Part shown: positions 23,778-32,480 of the stretch, in pieces
How the letters are laid out: each line of letters begins with the position of its first letter
Position numbering within the stretch: the stretch's first letter is position 1
NCBI RefSeq assembly: GCF_900101435.1
Contig: NZ_FMZH01000006.1
Location: 2,902 to 66,901, forward strand
Origin: Pedobacter soli
GTDB lineage: Bacteria; Bacteroidota; Bacteroidia; Sphingobacteriales; Sphingobacteriaceae
Direction of reading: 5' to 3'
Length of the DNA stretch: 64,000 bases
Program-made: the position numbers and the translations under genes
The notes under the pieces: generated by a model
Told to the model about the DNA's origin: nothing
Database searches by the model: none
Seen by the model: only the letters and a program-made list of their open reading frames with translations

Positions 23778-26237
23778 TTATTCATAAAAATAAACCCTTT
23801 TAACCCTTTGCGAAATATTGGTTAAAATCTCGTAAGGTATGGTATTTACATCGCTGGCCAGTTGCATAATGGTATGTTCTTTATTAAAAACAATGGCTTC
23901 ATCGCCAGCTTTAACATCGATCCCGGTTATATCCAGCATCGTCATATCCATGCAAATAGAGCCTATTGTGGGCACCAGATTACCATTGATGAGCATTTTA
24001 CCTACCCCATTGCCAAAAGCCCTGCTGTAGCCATCGGCATAGCCAATTTTTACGGTTGCAATCTTGCCTCCATGGGGCATAACCCCCTTACGACTGTAGC
24101 CAACCGTTTCACCAGGCTCCAATGTTTTAACCTGACTTACCGTGGTTTTAAGCACCATAACGGTTTGCAGACCACGGTTGTGTGGCAATGCCGAATCGAA
24201 ACCATATAAACCAATACCCAGACGAACCATATCCATTTGCCCTTCTGGCCAGCGCGAAATACCCGAGGTATTGGCAATATGCAACAAAGGTTTATAAGTT
24301 AATACTTCCAATAACTGTTGTGCCATGGTATTAAAACGTACGATTTGCTGTTGGGTAAAACCATCGTGCTCGGCTTCGCCACTGGCCACCAGGTGCGAGA
24401 AAATGCTCTGCACTTTTACTTTGGCATTATCTTTTAACAAGCCGGTTAAGGTGCTAATTTCCGATTGATCGAAGCCTAAACGGTGCATCCCGCTATCAAT
24501 CTTAATGTGAATGGGGTAATCGAAATCGTAATCAGAAAGCGCATTAATAAAACTGTTCAGAATATCAACACTGTAAATTTCAGGTTCTAACTGATGTTTG
24601 ATTATCGCCTCGAAAGCAGATTCTTCCGGACTCATCACCATTATAGGCAGCGTAATGCCTGCTTTGCGTAAGGCGATGCCCTCATCGGCATAAGCAACCG
24701 CCAGGTAATCTACTTTATGAAACTGGAGCAGGTTAGCGATTTCAAAACTACCACTGCCATAAGAAAAGGCTTTTACCATAGCCATTATTTTCACGCCAGG
24801 TTTAATTTTAGAACGGTAAAACTGCAGGTTACCAACCATGGCATTCAAATCAATTTCTAAAACGGTATCGTGTATTTTCTGGGTCAGCAGCTTACTAATG
24901 CGACCAAACTCAAAGCGCCTGGCTCCTTTTACCAGAATGGTCTCATGACTAAACTGTAAACCCGGAAAAGCTTCTACAAAAGCATTGGTATCATCGAAAA
25001 ACTGGGTTTCGAATTTAAAGAGATCGGCAAAACGGGCAATGTGTGTACCAATCCCGATCAATCGGTTTACTTTTTTCTGCAAAAGCAGCTCAGCTATTTC
25101 AGTATATAGGTCGAGGTCGTCTCTTCCGGTTTCAAATAACTCGGAAAGGATAACGGTTTTGCGCGCATGCTGGTTCTGCTGGTTCAGGAAATCGAGGGCA
25201 ATGGCGAGTGAAGAAATATCAGCACTGTACGAATCGTCGATAATGGAACACTGGTTAATGCCGTTTTTAAGCTCAAGGCGCATGCTAACATGGCTCAGTT
25301 TTTCCAAACGTAAATCGGCTTGCTCAGGCGTATATCCTAAGGCTAGTAAAGTAGCCCAGCAAATCATGCCGTTTTCAATCGAAGCTTTATCTTTAAAGGG
25401 CAATAAACATTCTATTTCGCGGTTTTGATAAATGGCCCTCAGGTAACAATTACCTTCAATCGGCTCCACCGCAATCACTTGTAAATCGGCCGTTTGCTTA
25501 CTGCTCCAGCTAAATTGTTTTTTACCAGGCAGATCTTTAGCGCTTACTTCACCTACATATTCAGGCGAATAGATAAAAAGTTCGCTATCTTTAAAAAGCT
25601 TCAGCTTTTCGGTTAGTTTTTCTTTTTTTGAGCTGAAACCTTCGGCATGTGCCTCGCCAATATTGGTTAAAATACCGATTTCCGGCCGGATAATTTTCGC
25701 CAGGCTTTCCATTTCATTTATTGCCGAAATACCAGCTTCGAAAATCCCTAAAGTATGGTCAGCATCTATTTGCCACACCGAAAGCGGTACACCAATTTGC
25801 GAATTATAACTTTTAGGACTTTTTACAATATTATAATCGGCTGCCAACAACTGGTATAACCATTCTTTCACGATGGTTTTACCATTACTGCCGGTAATCC
25901 CAATGGTTTTAAGGTTAAATTGTTCGCGGTGTTCAATGGCCAGTTGCTGCAAGGCCTCAAGGGCGTCTTCTACCTTTAAAAAATTACAATCAGGGTATTG
26001 GGCAATGTATTTTTCGTCGGTAATAACAAAGTTGCGGATTTCTTTGGCGTAAGCATCTTTAATAAACTCATGCCCGTCGCGGTGAGCAGCAAGTGCAAAA
26101 AAGATCGAATTTTCAGGAACAAGTACGGATCGGCTATCGATTACCAAATACTGAATAACCACCTCGCTATCAATTAATTTAGCATCGGCATTTAAAATTT
26201 CGGCTATTCTGGCAATGGTATATATGGAGTTCTGCAT
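23778..26237 (-). CDS. murF/alr: bifunctional MurF / alanine racemase fusion
   Basis: 819 residues. The N-terminal half is UDP-N-acetylmuramoyl-tripeptide:D-Ala-D-Ala ligase (ATP loop GITGSNGKTIVKEWL, FEAGISAINEMESL, NIGEAHAEGF). From about residue 457 it is alanine racemase (PLP lysine in AMVKAFSYGSG, SGMHRLGF, YGFDSALPHN, VGYSRKGVMPHG, GSICMDMTMLDI). One polypeptide thus makes D-Ala and adds D-Ala-D-Ala to the peptidoglycan precursor. Such fusions are known in Bacteroidota. Both halves look complete. Divergent from recX. Confidence 0.96.
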   Translation of the reverse strand: MQNSIYTIARIAEILNADAKLIDSEVVIQYLVIDSRSVLVPENSIFFALAAHRDGHEFIKDAYAKEIRNFVITDEKYIAQYPDCNFLKVEDALEALQQLAIEHREQFNLKTIGITGSNGKTIVKEWLYQLLAADYNIVKSPKSYNSQIGVPLSVWQIDADHTLGIFEAGISAINEMESLAKIIRPEIGILTNIGEAHAEGFSSKKEKLTEKLKLFKDSELFIYSPEYVGEVSAKDLPGKKQFSWSSKQTADLQVIAVEPIEGNCYLRAIYQNREIECLLPFKDKASIENGMICWATLLALGYTPEQADLRLEKLSHVSMRLELKNGINQCSIIDDSYSADISSLAIALDFLNQQNQHARKTVILSELFETGRDDLDLYTEIAELLLQKKVNRLIGIGTHIARFADLFKFETQFFDDTNAFVEAFPGLQFSHETILVKGARRFEFGRISKLLTQKIHDTVLEIDLNAMVGNLQFYRSKIKPGVKIMAMVKAFSYGSGSFEIANLLQFHKVDYLAVAYADEGIALRKAGITLPIMVMSPEESAFEAIIKHQLEPEIYSVDILNSFINALSDYDFDYPIHIKIDSGMHRLGFDQSEISTLTGLLKDNAKVKVQSIFSHLVASGEAEHDGFTQQQIVRFNTMAQQLLEVLTYKPLLHIANTSGISRWPEGQMDMVRLGIGLYGFDSALPHNRGLQTVMVLKTTVSQVKTLEPGETVGYSRKGVMPHGGKIATVKIGYADGYSRAFGNGVGKMLINGNLVPTIGSICMDMTMLDITGIDVKAGDEAIVFNKEHTIMQLASDVNTIPYEILTNISQRVKRVYFYE

Positions 26238-26298
26238 GCTATTTTTATTCAGAAAATAGGGTAATCGTTTATATTTTTACGAATTTCAGTAAATAATT

Positions 26299-26787
26299 AT
26301 GAAAAGCGGTAAACAAGAGGGTATAATATTAGATAAAAAGCAGGCATTGGCCAAGGCCGAAAGTTTTTGCGTGTACCAGGAGCGCTCGCAAAAGGAAGTG
26401 CGTGGCAAATTGTTAGACCTTGGCATGCGGGGCGATGAACTGGAAGAAATTATTACAGACCTGATTCTGAACAATTTTTTAAATGAAGAAAGGTTTGCCC
26501 TGAATTACGCTTCCGGAAAATTTAACATCAAACACTGGGGTCGGGTCAAAATTAAACAGGGTTTAAAACAGAAAGGTGTTCCGGATAAGCTGCTGCAAAA
26601 AGCAATTTACAGTCTGGATGAAGACGATTATCTACTCGCTTTGGAAAAACTGGCAGTAAAAAAAGCAGAAAGTTTGAACGAAAATGATCCCTTTAAAAGA
26701 AAAATGAAGCTGATGAGCTATCTTCAGACAAAAGGATTTGAAACTGATTTAATTTTACTAGTACTGAAAGCCAGCAGTTTAAACTAA
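26299..26787 (+). CDS. recX: regulatory protein RecX
   Basis: 162 residues made of three-helix RecX repeats. The first is LDKKQALAKAESFCVYQERSQKEVRGKLLDLGMRGDELEEIITDLILNNFLNEERFALNYASGKF, with the conserved FLNEERFA core. GRVKIKQGLKQKGVPDKLLQKAI and a last SYLQTKGFETDLI segment follow. RecX binds RecA filaments and limits their activity. recA is not adjacent. Confidence 0.93.
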   Translation: MKSGKQEGIILDKKQALAKAESFCVYQERSQKEVRGKLLDLGMRGDELEEIITDLILNNFLNEERFALNYASGKFNIKHWGRVKIKQGLKQKGVPDKLLQKAIYSLDEDDYLLALEKLAVKKAESLNENDPFKRKMKLMSYLQTKGFETDLILLVLKASSLN

Positions 26788-26813
26788 ATATTAAATTTTT
26801 AATAAAAAATCTC

Positions 26814-26843
26814 TTGACAGATATATAAATCTGCCTATATTTG
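26814..26843 (+). promoter_or_regulatory. promoter of tRNA-Gly copy 1
   Basis: TTG (26814-26816, within CTTGAC), 19 bases, then TATATTTG (26836-26843), a full match to TAnnTTTG. The tRNA starts 38 bases later. Confidence 0.75.
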
Positions 26844-26881
26844 CATCACCAAAACGAAACAACAACATCAGTTTTGTAAAT

Positions 26882-26957
<76 letters not shown>

Positions 26958-26960
26958 AAA

Positions 26961-26986
26961 AAATGCCTTCCTACCAGAAGGCATTT
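26961..26986 (+). terminator. hairpin after tRNA-Gly copy 1
   Basis: 10-bp stem AAATGCCTTC / GAAGGCATTT with 6-base loop, followed by AATTTT. The same hairpin with another loop follows tRNA-Gly copy 2. Confidence 0.6.
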
Positions 26987-27030
26987 AATTTTAAAGTTAA
27001 CCAAGCCGATAGAGATCGGCAGCGGCTAAT

Positions 27031-27114
27031 GCTCGGGTGGTGGAACTGGTAGACACGCAGGACTTAAAATCCTGTGCTTTCAAAGGCGTGCGGGTTCGAT
27101 TCCCGCCCCGAGTA
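27031..27114 (+). tRNA. tRNA-Leu (anticodon TAA), copy 1
   Basis: 84-base class II tRNA. Acceptor GCTCGGG / CCCGAGT, anticodon stem CAGGA / TCCTG with loop CTTAAAA (TAA at 27065-27067), a variable arm, and T-arm GCGGG-TTCGATT-CCCGC. CCA is not encoded. Identical to the copy at 30907. Confidence 0.97.
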
Positions 27115-27132
27115 CAAAACAAAAATCGAACG

Positions 27133-27162
27133 AAAAGCCTTGATGAAAATCGAGGCTTTTTT
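27133..27162 (+). terminator. terminator after tRNA-Leu copy 1
   Basis: 12-bp stem AAAAGCCTTGAT / ATCGAGGCTTTT (one G-U) with GAAA tetraloop, then TTGTTTT. The same module recurs at 31009, 36019 and, decayed, 49549. Confidence 0.85.
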
Positions 27163-27215
27163 GTTTTAGATTGCTTTGAAGCCAAATATTTTTGCTAAAC
27201 CTTTATTCCCATCAC

Positions 27216-27359
27216 TCAAATGGCGTAATCTTTAGCATCGACTTTGATCCTGATTTTATCGCCATATTCGGTTTTATCCCGGTTAATCACTACGCTTATT
27301 AATTTGTTTTTCCCGTAGCTTTTATCTTTTCCCCAATCAATCTGGACTTTTAAACAAAC
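27216..27359 (-). pseudogene. 3' remnant of an unidentified gene
   Basis: The minus strand reads about 45 sense-like codons ending in TGA at 27216: VQIDWGKDKSYGKNKLI, SVVINRDKTEYGDKI, RIKVDAKDYAI. Composition looks like a real protein C terminus, but an in-frame stop precedes it upstream and no start codon exists. Probably the tail of a gene lost when the region next to tRNA-Leu was rearranged. Family not recognised. Confidence 0.45.
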
Positions 27360-27406
27360 TGACTTTATGATACGTTGCCGAACTTTGTTTCATCAAATTT
27401 TAACAA

Positions 27407-28435
27407 ATGAAAAATAAAGAAACAGTTTTGGTAACCGGAGGCTCGGGCTTTATAGCTTCTTACTGCATTATTGCACTGCTAAACAATGGTTACCGGGTAA
27501 AAGCTACACTGCGCTCGCTTAAAAAAGCAGATTTGGTAAAAGAAATGCTTGGTGCAGGCGGCATCAGTAATTTCGACAACTTATCTTTCGCCGAAGCCGA
27601 CCTGGAAAATGAAGACAGCTGGGAAAAAGCGGTTGAAGGCTGCCAATATGTAATCCACGTAGCCTCGCCTACCCCTTATACCAACGCCACTACCGAAGAT
27701 GATTTTGTAATTCCGGCTAAAAACGGGGTACTTTTTGTATTGCGTGCAGCCAAAAAGGCGGGCGTAAAAAGAGTGGTACTAACCTCGGCCTTTGGTGCGG
27801 TGGGCATGGGTACGGTAAAAACCACGCCTTATACAGAGGCCGACTGGACGGTATTAAACGATACGGTAGCCCCCTACCAAAGATCGAAAACCATCTCTGA
27901 AAAGGCAGCCTGGGATTTTATGGCCTCCAAAGGTGCAGGTATGGAACTGGCAGTGGTTAACCCGACAGGGGTCTTGGGGCCTGTCCTCTCAAACGACTTT
28001 TCACACTCAATCCAAAGCATCAGACAAATGTTGAATGGCGAAATGAAAGCCTGTCCTAAAATTATTTCGGCCTATGTTGATGTACGCGATGTGGCAGATT
28101 TACATTTTAAAGCCATGACCCTGCCCCAGGCCAATGGTCAGCGGTTTATTGCCGCAGCTGGTGAAGGCTACTCGTTGATTGATATTGCAAAAGTAATGAA
28201 GAAAAATCTAGGCGAAAAAGCTGCAAAGGTGCCCACAGCCGAATTACCCAGCTGGCTGATTAAATTGCTGAGCATATTTAATCCAAAACTGAAAGCAGTT
28301 GCCCCTTATTTAGGCATGATAAAACGGGCAAGCAATGAAAAAGCTATTAATATGTTGGGTTGGAAACCCCGCAGCACCGATGAGGCAATTTTGGCGACTG
28401 CAAATAGTTTAATTAAATTAGGTATCATAAAATAG
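27407..28435 (+). CDS. NAD-dependent epimerase/dehydratase family (aldehyde/dihydroflavonol-reductase-like)
   Basis: 342-residue extended SDR. Cofactor motif VTGGSGFIASYCI at the N terminus, HVASPTPY, and the catalytic region with YQRSKTISEKAAW (Tyr-x3-Lys), then NPTGVLGPVLSND. This set is typical of NADPH-dependent aldehyde reductases related to dihydroflavonol 4-reductase and yeast Gre2. First of three same-strand genes (gaps 7 and 28 bases) ending in an AraC regulator. Confidence 0.9.
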   Translation: MKNKETVLVTGGSGFIASYCIIALLNNGYRVKATLRSLKKADLVKEMLGAGGISNFDNLSFAEADLENEDSWEKAVEGCQYVIHVASPTPYTNATTEDDFVIPAKNGVLFVLRAAKKAGVKRVVLTSAFGAVGMGTVKTTPYTEADWTVLNDTVAPYQRSKTISEKAAWDFMASKGAGMELAVVNPTGVLGPVLSNDFSHSIQSIRQMLNGEMKACPKIISAYVDVRDVADLHFKAMTLPQANGQRFIAAAGEGYSLIDIAKVMKKNLGEKAAKVPTAELPSWLIKLLSIFNPKLKAVAPYLGMIKRASNEKAINMLGWKPRSTDEAILATANSLIKLGIIK

Positions 28436-28442
28436 AAGCAGC

Positions 28443-29099
28443 ATGAAAATAATCATTACCGGCACCACCGGCTTAGTTGGCGAAGGCGTTCTGTTGGTTT
28501 GCCTCGAAAACCCTTTGGTTACAGCGGTGCTGGCCATTAGCCGGAAACCGCTGAGCTTGAAACATCCGAAATTAAAAGAACTGCTTGTAAAGGATTTCGC
28601 TGAAATTAAAAATTACCATAATCAGCTAATAGCTTACGATGCCTGTTTCTTTTGTGCAGGCGTTAGCTCTGTTGGCGAAGATGAAGCTTCGTTTACCCGC
28701 AAAACCTACGATTTTGTTGTACCATTTGCCGAAACACTTGCAAACATTCAACCGGAAATGACTTTCATATACGTTTCGGGCAACCGGACTGACAGTAGCG
28801 AACAGGGCAAAGTAATGTGGGCCCGGGTAAAAGGCCGGACTGAAAATGCCTTGCTTAAATTACCGTTTAAAGCCGTTTATAATTTCAGGCCGGGTTTTAT
28901 GCGACCGGTTAAAGGACAAAAAAACTTCAGGTTTATTTACCGCGTGTTTGATGCGCTGTCGTTTTTATGGTACCTCCTATTCCCGAACTGGATTTGTACC
29001 ATGCGCGAAGTAGGCTTGGCCATGATCCAATGTGTAGCTAAGGGCTACGACAAACCCATTCTCGAAGTCAGCGACATTAAGTTACAGGCTAAATCGTGA
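28443..29099 (+). CDS. NAD(P)H-binding epimerase-like protein
   Basis: 218 residues with an N-terminal Rossmann motif TGTTGLVGEGVLL and a Gly/Val-rich second strand. It has YVSGNRTDSSEQGK and MWARVKGRTENALL, where the Lys of KGRTEN sits at the usual active-site position, but the Tyr is less clear. It resembles small atypical SDRs annotated as oxidoreductases. 7 bases after the preceding reductase, so one operon. Substrate unknown. Confidence 0.85.
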   Translation: MKIIITGTTGLVGEGVLLVCLENPLVTAVLAISRKPLSLKHPKLKELLVKDFAEIKNYHNQLIAYDACFFCAGVSSVGEDEASFTRKTYDFVVPFAETLANIQPEMTFIYVSGNRTDSSEQGKVMWARVKGRTENALLKLPFKAVYNFRPGFMRPVKGQKNFRFIYRVFDALSFLWYLLFPNWICTMREVGLAMIQCVAKGYDKPILEVSDIKLQAKS

Positions 29100-29127
29100 A
29101 ATATTTTAAATGGTGTAAACCGGCGAC

Positions 29128-29907
29128 ATGAAAATAACAGAAATTAAATCCTGCTTTGTTGGCCCGGCAGTATCGCCCGAGCAGTTTATAGCCGAACATT
29201 TTTTTATATTTCTCGCTAAAGGCTCCATGAACGGCTACGATGGTCATAAACACTATAAGCTTAAAGCTGGCGAATGCTGTATGGTGCGCAAGAATCGACT
29301 GGCACGCTACAACAAACAACGCGATAACAATGAATTTGAAAAGGTAGTCTTCATTTTCGACGAAGTATTTTTAAGAGATTTCTTGAAAAAGCATTCTTTT
29401 GCATTTCAAAACTACCAGTCGAAAGATGCTTTTATTAAAATTAAGAAAGACAGATTAATTAACAGTTTCCTGCTTTCGTTAGATCCTTATTACACGGAAA
29501 CAGACCAGATGGATAAGGCTTTCGAAGATGCCAAACGCGAAGAACTGCTACTCATCCTGTTACAACTGCAGCCCGAATTATCGGATATTTTGTTTGATTT
29601 TGGCATTCCAGGCAAAATAAACCTCGAAGCTTTTATGCAGCAGCACTATAAGTTTAACGTAGGTTTAGAACGCTTTGCTTTCCTTACAGGCCGCAGCCTC
29701 TCGGCTTTTAAAAGAGATTTCAAAAAAATCTTTAGCCAAACACCAAACCGCTGGTTAACGCAAAGGAGATTACAGGAAGCCCGCTTCCTGGTTGAAGAGA
29801 AAAAGCAAAGGCCAACGGATATCTATCTCGATTTGGGCTTCGAAGATTTATCGCATTTTTCTTTTGCTTTTAAAAAAGCTTTTGGCGTAGCGGCAAGTCA
29901 TTTGTAG
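29128..29907 (+). CDS. AraC-family transcriptional regulator
   Basis: 259 residues. The C-terminal 100 carry two helix-turn-helix motifs (VGLERFAFLTGRSLSAFKRDFKKIF and PTDIYLDLGFEDLSHFSFAFKKAFG). The N-terminal half is a ligand-binding domain (HFFIFLAKGSMNGYDGHKHYKLKAGECCMVRKN) resembling the cupin-like part of exoenzyme-type AraC regulators. Third gene of the small oxidoreductase operon and its likely local regulator. Convergent with the GNAT gene, 10 bases apart. Confidence 0.9.
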   Translation: MKITEIKSCFVGPAVSPEQFIAEHFFIFLAKGSMNGYDGHKHYKLKAGECCMVRKNRLARYNKQRDNNEFEKVVFIFDEVFLRDFLKKHSFAFQNYQSKDAFIKIKKDRLINSFLLSLDPYYTETDQMDKAFEDAKREELLLILLQLQPELSDILFDFGIPGKINLEAFMQQHYKFNVGLERFAFLTGRSLSAFKRDFKKIFSQTPNRWLTQRRLQEARFLVEEKKQRPTDIYLDLGFEDLSHFSFAFKKAFGVAASHL

Positions 29908-29917
29908 TTTTTATTCT

Positions 29918-30370
29918 TTACAAAGGATGGGCTACCATTTCAATATGTGGTATTCCATCTTCCATAAACTCATCGCCCGATGTCTCGAAACCCAGTGCGG
30001 CGTAAAATGCCTGAGCATAAGTTTGGGCGCCAATCCTTATCGGAACATTGCCAAAAATTTGCCTGCAGGTTTGCATAGCCGCCTCCATTAAAACCTTGCC
30101 TGCTCCTGTACCCCTTACCTGCGCGCTGGTAATTACCCTGCCAATAGAGGCTTCTTCGAAAGAAAGTCCAGCCGGAACGATTCGTGCATAGGCTACCAGC
30201 TCATTGTCTTTAAAAAGCATTAAATGATGACACTGTTGGTCTTTATTATCGGCATCCTGATAAAAGCATTGTTGCTCAATCACGAAAACCTCAATCCGCA
30301 ACCGCATAATCTGGTAGAGTTCATCGGGGCTTAAATCGCAAAATGCTTTAACAAGGGTATGATATTTCAT
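29918..30370 (-). CDS. GNAT acetyltransferase, ElaA family
   Basis: 150 residues. ElaA-type N terminus (FCDLSPDELYQIMRLRIEVFVIEQQCFYQDAD). The acetyl-CoA loop is in SIGRVITSAQVRGTGAGKVLMEAA (the R/Q-x-x-G-x-G/A motif), and a C-terminal FYAALGFETSGDEFMEDGIPHIEM follows. ElaA proteins are N-acetyltransferases of uncertain substrate. Confidence 0.92.
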   Translation of the reverse strand: MKYHTLVKAFCDLSPDELYQIMRLRIEVFVIEQQCFYQDADNKDQQCHHLMLFKDNELVAYARIVPAGLSFEEASIGRVITSAQVRGTGAGKVLMEAAMQTCRQIFGNVPIRIGAQTYAQAFYAALGFETSGDEFMEDGIPHIEMVAHPL

Positions 30371-30762
30371 GGCTGATTGATTTTTATTTTAGTTTTTTTT
30401 TAGAAAATTGTCTTTTAGCAGGAGCCAATATTAATCAAAAAAATAATTTATTATTAAAGAAAGGGAGAGCAGAACACCAGTTTTGCTGTTTTTTATACCC
30501 TGTAGAAAAAATATTTTTATTTTTTTTACCCCTAAAAAACTCCTCTACCTATGTGATCAAACCTGCTTTTAACTCACTGATAATCTTTTAATTTTAAGCT
30601 CAAAAACATAAAAAAATAATGCTTTTTTCTATGTGTTATTTCGAGGAAAAATGCCCCTCAGCCTACTATTTGAAGCAAAAAAAGTAAAATTATTTTTGAT
30701 TGTGATATTTATATTTCTATATTTGCAACCCCAACGGAATACAACACATCAGTATTTCAATT
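30371..30762. other. AT-rich intergenic, contains tRNA promoter
   Basis: 392 AT-rich bases. Apart from the tRNA promoter at 30695-30725, I see nothing beyond homopolymer runs. No open frame with codon character. Confidence 0.5.
30695..30725 (+). promoter_or_regulatory. promoter of tRNA-Gly copy 2
   Basis: TTTG (30695-30698), 19 bases, TATATTTG (30718-30725). The same -7 box as copy 1, with unrelated sequence between the boxes. Confidence 0.75.
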
Positions 30763-30838
<76 letters not shown>

Positions 30839-30906
30839 AATGCCTTCCTAACCGAAGGCATTTATTTTAACATTAACCAAGCCGATGGAGATCGGTAGCG
30901 GCTAAT

Positions 30907-30990
30907 GCTCGGGTGGTGGAACTGGTAGACACGCAGGACTTAAAATCCTGTGCTTTCAAAGGCGTGCGGGTTCGATTCCCGCCCCGAGTA
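30907..30990 (+). tRNA. tRNA-Leu (anticodon TAA), copy 2
   Basis: Sequence identical to 27031-27114. The 40 bases before it (AACCAAGCCGATGGAGATCGG) also match copy 1 with two changes, so the duplicated unit includes the spacer. Confidence 0.97.
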
Positions 30991-31008
30991 CAAAACAAAA
31001 ATCGAACG

Positions 31009-31036
31009 AAAAGCCTTGATGAAAATCGAGGCTTTT
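31009..31036 (+). terminator. terminator after tRNA-Leu copy 2
   Basis: Same AAAAGCCTTGAT-GAAA-ATCGAGGCTTTT module as at 27133. The sequence continues (31037-31150) into a segment that reappears at 49575-49690. Confidence 0.85.
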
Positions 31037-31122
31037 GTGTTTTATAGCTATTCCGGTAAATGGGCTTCAAATATCCGCAATCCATCGGTTGGGATCTTAT
31101 CTGCCGATGCAGACAACCAAAA

Positions 31123-31146
31123 GCTGGCAGGTGCGGACACCTGCCA
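31123..31146 (-). terminator. hairpin downstream of the amine oxidase gene
   Basis: Perfect 10-bp stem CTGGCAGGTG / CACCTGCCAG with a 4-base loop, followed by CTTTTGG on the minus strand. A version with one stem mismatch lies after the HTCS gene at 49663-49686. Confidence 0.55.
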
Positions 31147-31266
31147 GTAGAAAAAATTCTGCTCCCCCATTCAATTTTGTGGTTCGATAATGCATTCCAT
31201 CAAAACGACTACCAATTTGATTGTCTGTCTATAGCGCATTTTCTCGGAAATCCCCAAGCAGTCCCA

Positions 31267-32325
31267 TTATTTGCAAATTTTAGCAAAAAGCAATTTTGCA
31301 GATTGGATTGCTCCTTCCATATATCCAGCGTGAATCGTTGCCGTTTCTGTACCGCAGAAATACAGGGTTCCTTTATAGAAAGATTCTTGAAACAATGGAT
31401 GGCCATTATGCTGATGGGGCATCTGGATAAACTGACTACCTTCAATGATGAATTCGTCCGACCAGATTTTATCATTATACAGAGAAATGGATTTCGCTTC
31501 TGGGCCAAGCAATAAGGCAAGCTGTTGAAGAACTATTTCTCTTCTGGTTTCAAAAGAAAATGATGTTGCTCCGCCATTCAGGAACCCAGTAAACCCATAT
31601 TTATTTTGCTCAAAATTAGTATGATCGTACATTTCGGTAATTATACCGGCATGGCTATATACCATTCCTGAATATCCTTTTTGGCGCCAGAATGGTTTTT
31701 CATATTCCACTACAAATTTGACTGCACCGGCCATCCAGGTCTGAACAGTAGGAAGTAATGTCATCATATCTTGGGGTAACGCTGGCAAAAAGCGTATTGC
31801 TTTTCCTGCAAGTTGGGGAGGCATGCATATCACTACTTTATCTGCCCTTTGTACAATCCCTTTAGAAGTTTCTATTTCAATTTCGTTATCACACTGTTTA
31901 ACCGAAATGACTTTATTATCGAACAATACTGATGCTTCTGGCAATCGATTCAATAAGGCATCAGTTAATTTTTGTGTGCCACCTGCAATGCGGTAAGACG
32001 GTGTATCAGAGGCCGGCACATAAAACTCCTGAGGTGGTTCAAAGGATTTGGTTTGAAACAAGCAGACACCTTCAGCATATTGCGGGAATTTTGCTAAGCC
32101 CAATTCATCCAGAAGATCCAGCATATGGATATGCTGATCAGAAAACCAGGTTGCACCAAGCTCTAATGGTGTTCCCAATTTTCCTGCTATTGTTTGAATC
32201 CTGCCTCCAGCCCTGGCCGAAGCTTCCAGAATGGATACCTTAACCCCATGGCTTGAAAGTAAATAGGCCAGGGTGAGACCACTTAACCCTGCTCCTACGA
32301 TAATGATATGCTGATGCTTTTCCAT
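31267..32325 (-). CDS. FAD-dependent amine oxidase-like protein
   Basis: About 352 residues. N-terminal FAD-binding motif IIIVGAGLSGLTLAYLLSSHG with ILEASARAGGRIQT (GxGxxG, Glu at the end of strand 2, GGR). The C-terminal FAD motif is FCGTETATIHAGYMEGAIQSAK. This is the flavin amine oxidase pattern (monoamine oxidase / protoporphyrinogen oxidase fold). ATG at 32325 (MEKHQHII) chosen; the longer frame starts with TTG. No signal peptide. Divergent from the AraC gene at 32481. Substrate unknown. Confidence 0.9.
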   Translation of the reverse strand: MEKHQHIIIVGAGLSGLTLAYLLSSHGVKVSILEASARAGGRIQTIAGKLGTPLELGATWFSDQHIHMLDLLDELGLAKFPQYAEGVCLFQTKSFEPPQEFYVPASDTPSYRIAGGTQKLTDALLNRLPEASVLFDNKVISVKQCDNEIEIETSKGIVQRADKVVICMPPQLAGKAIRFLPALPQDMMTLLPTVQTWMAGAVKFVVEYEKPFWRQKGYSGMVYSHAGIITEMYDHTNFEQNKYGFTGFLNGGATSFSFETRREIVLQQLALLLGPEAKSISLYNDKIWSDEFIIEGSQFIQMPHQHNGHPLFQESFYKGTLYFCGTETATIHAGYMEGAIQSAKLLFAKICK

Positions 32326-32480
32326 AGTAGTGTAATGCTGCAAAGGTCAATATTGAATGGTGCACATATCTGGTAGTTTTGGGAATATTGATGGTAAGTT
32401 TAAGCAATAATGTATATTGTTTTTGAACACGGGCAGGTATCCTTTTCAAAATTGCTACCTTGCGCCAAGACGTTATTAAC

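Noticed and set aside
26997..27185. Open frames over the tRNA genes (both pairs), for example antisense GGNRTRTPLKAQDFKSC
   Set aside because: These are known spurious translations of tRNA-Leu and tRNA-Gly sequence; the tRNA cloverleafs explain the DNA.
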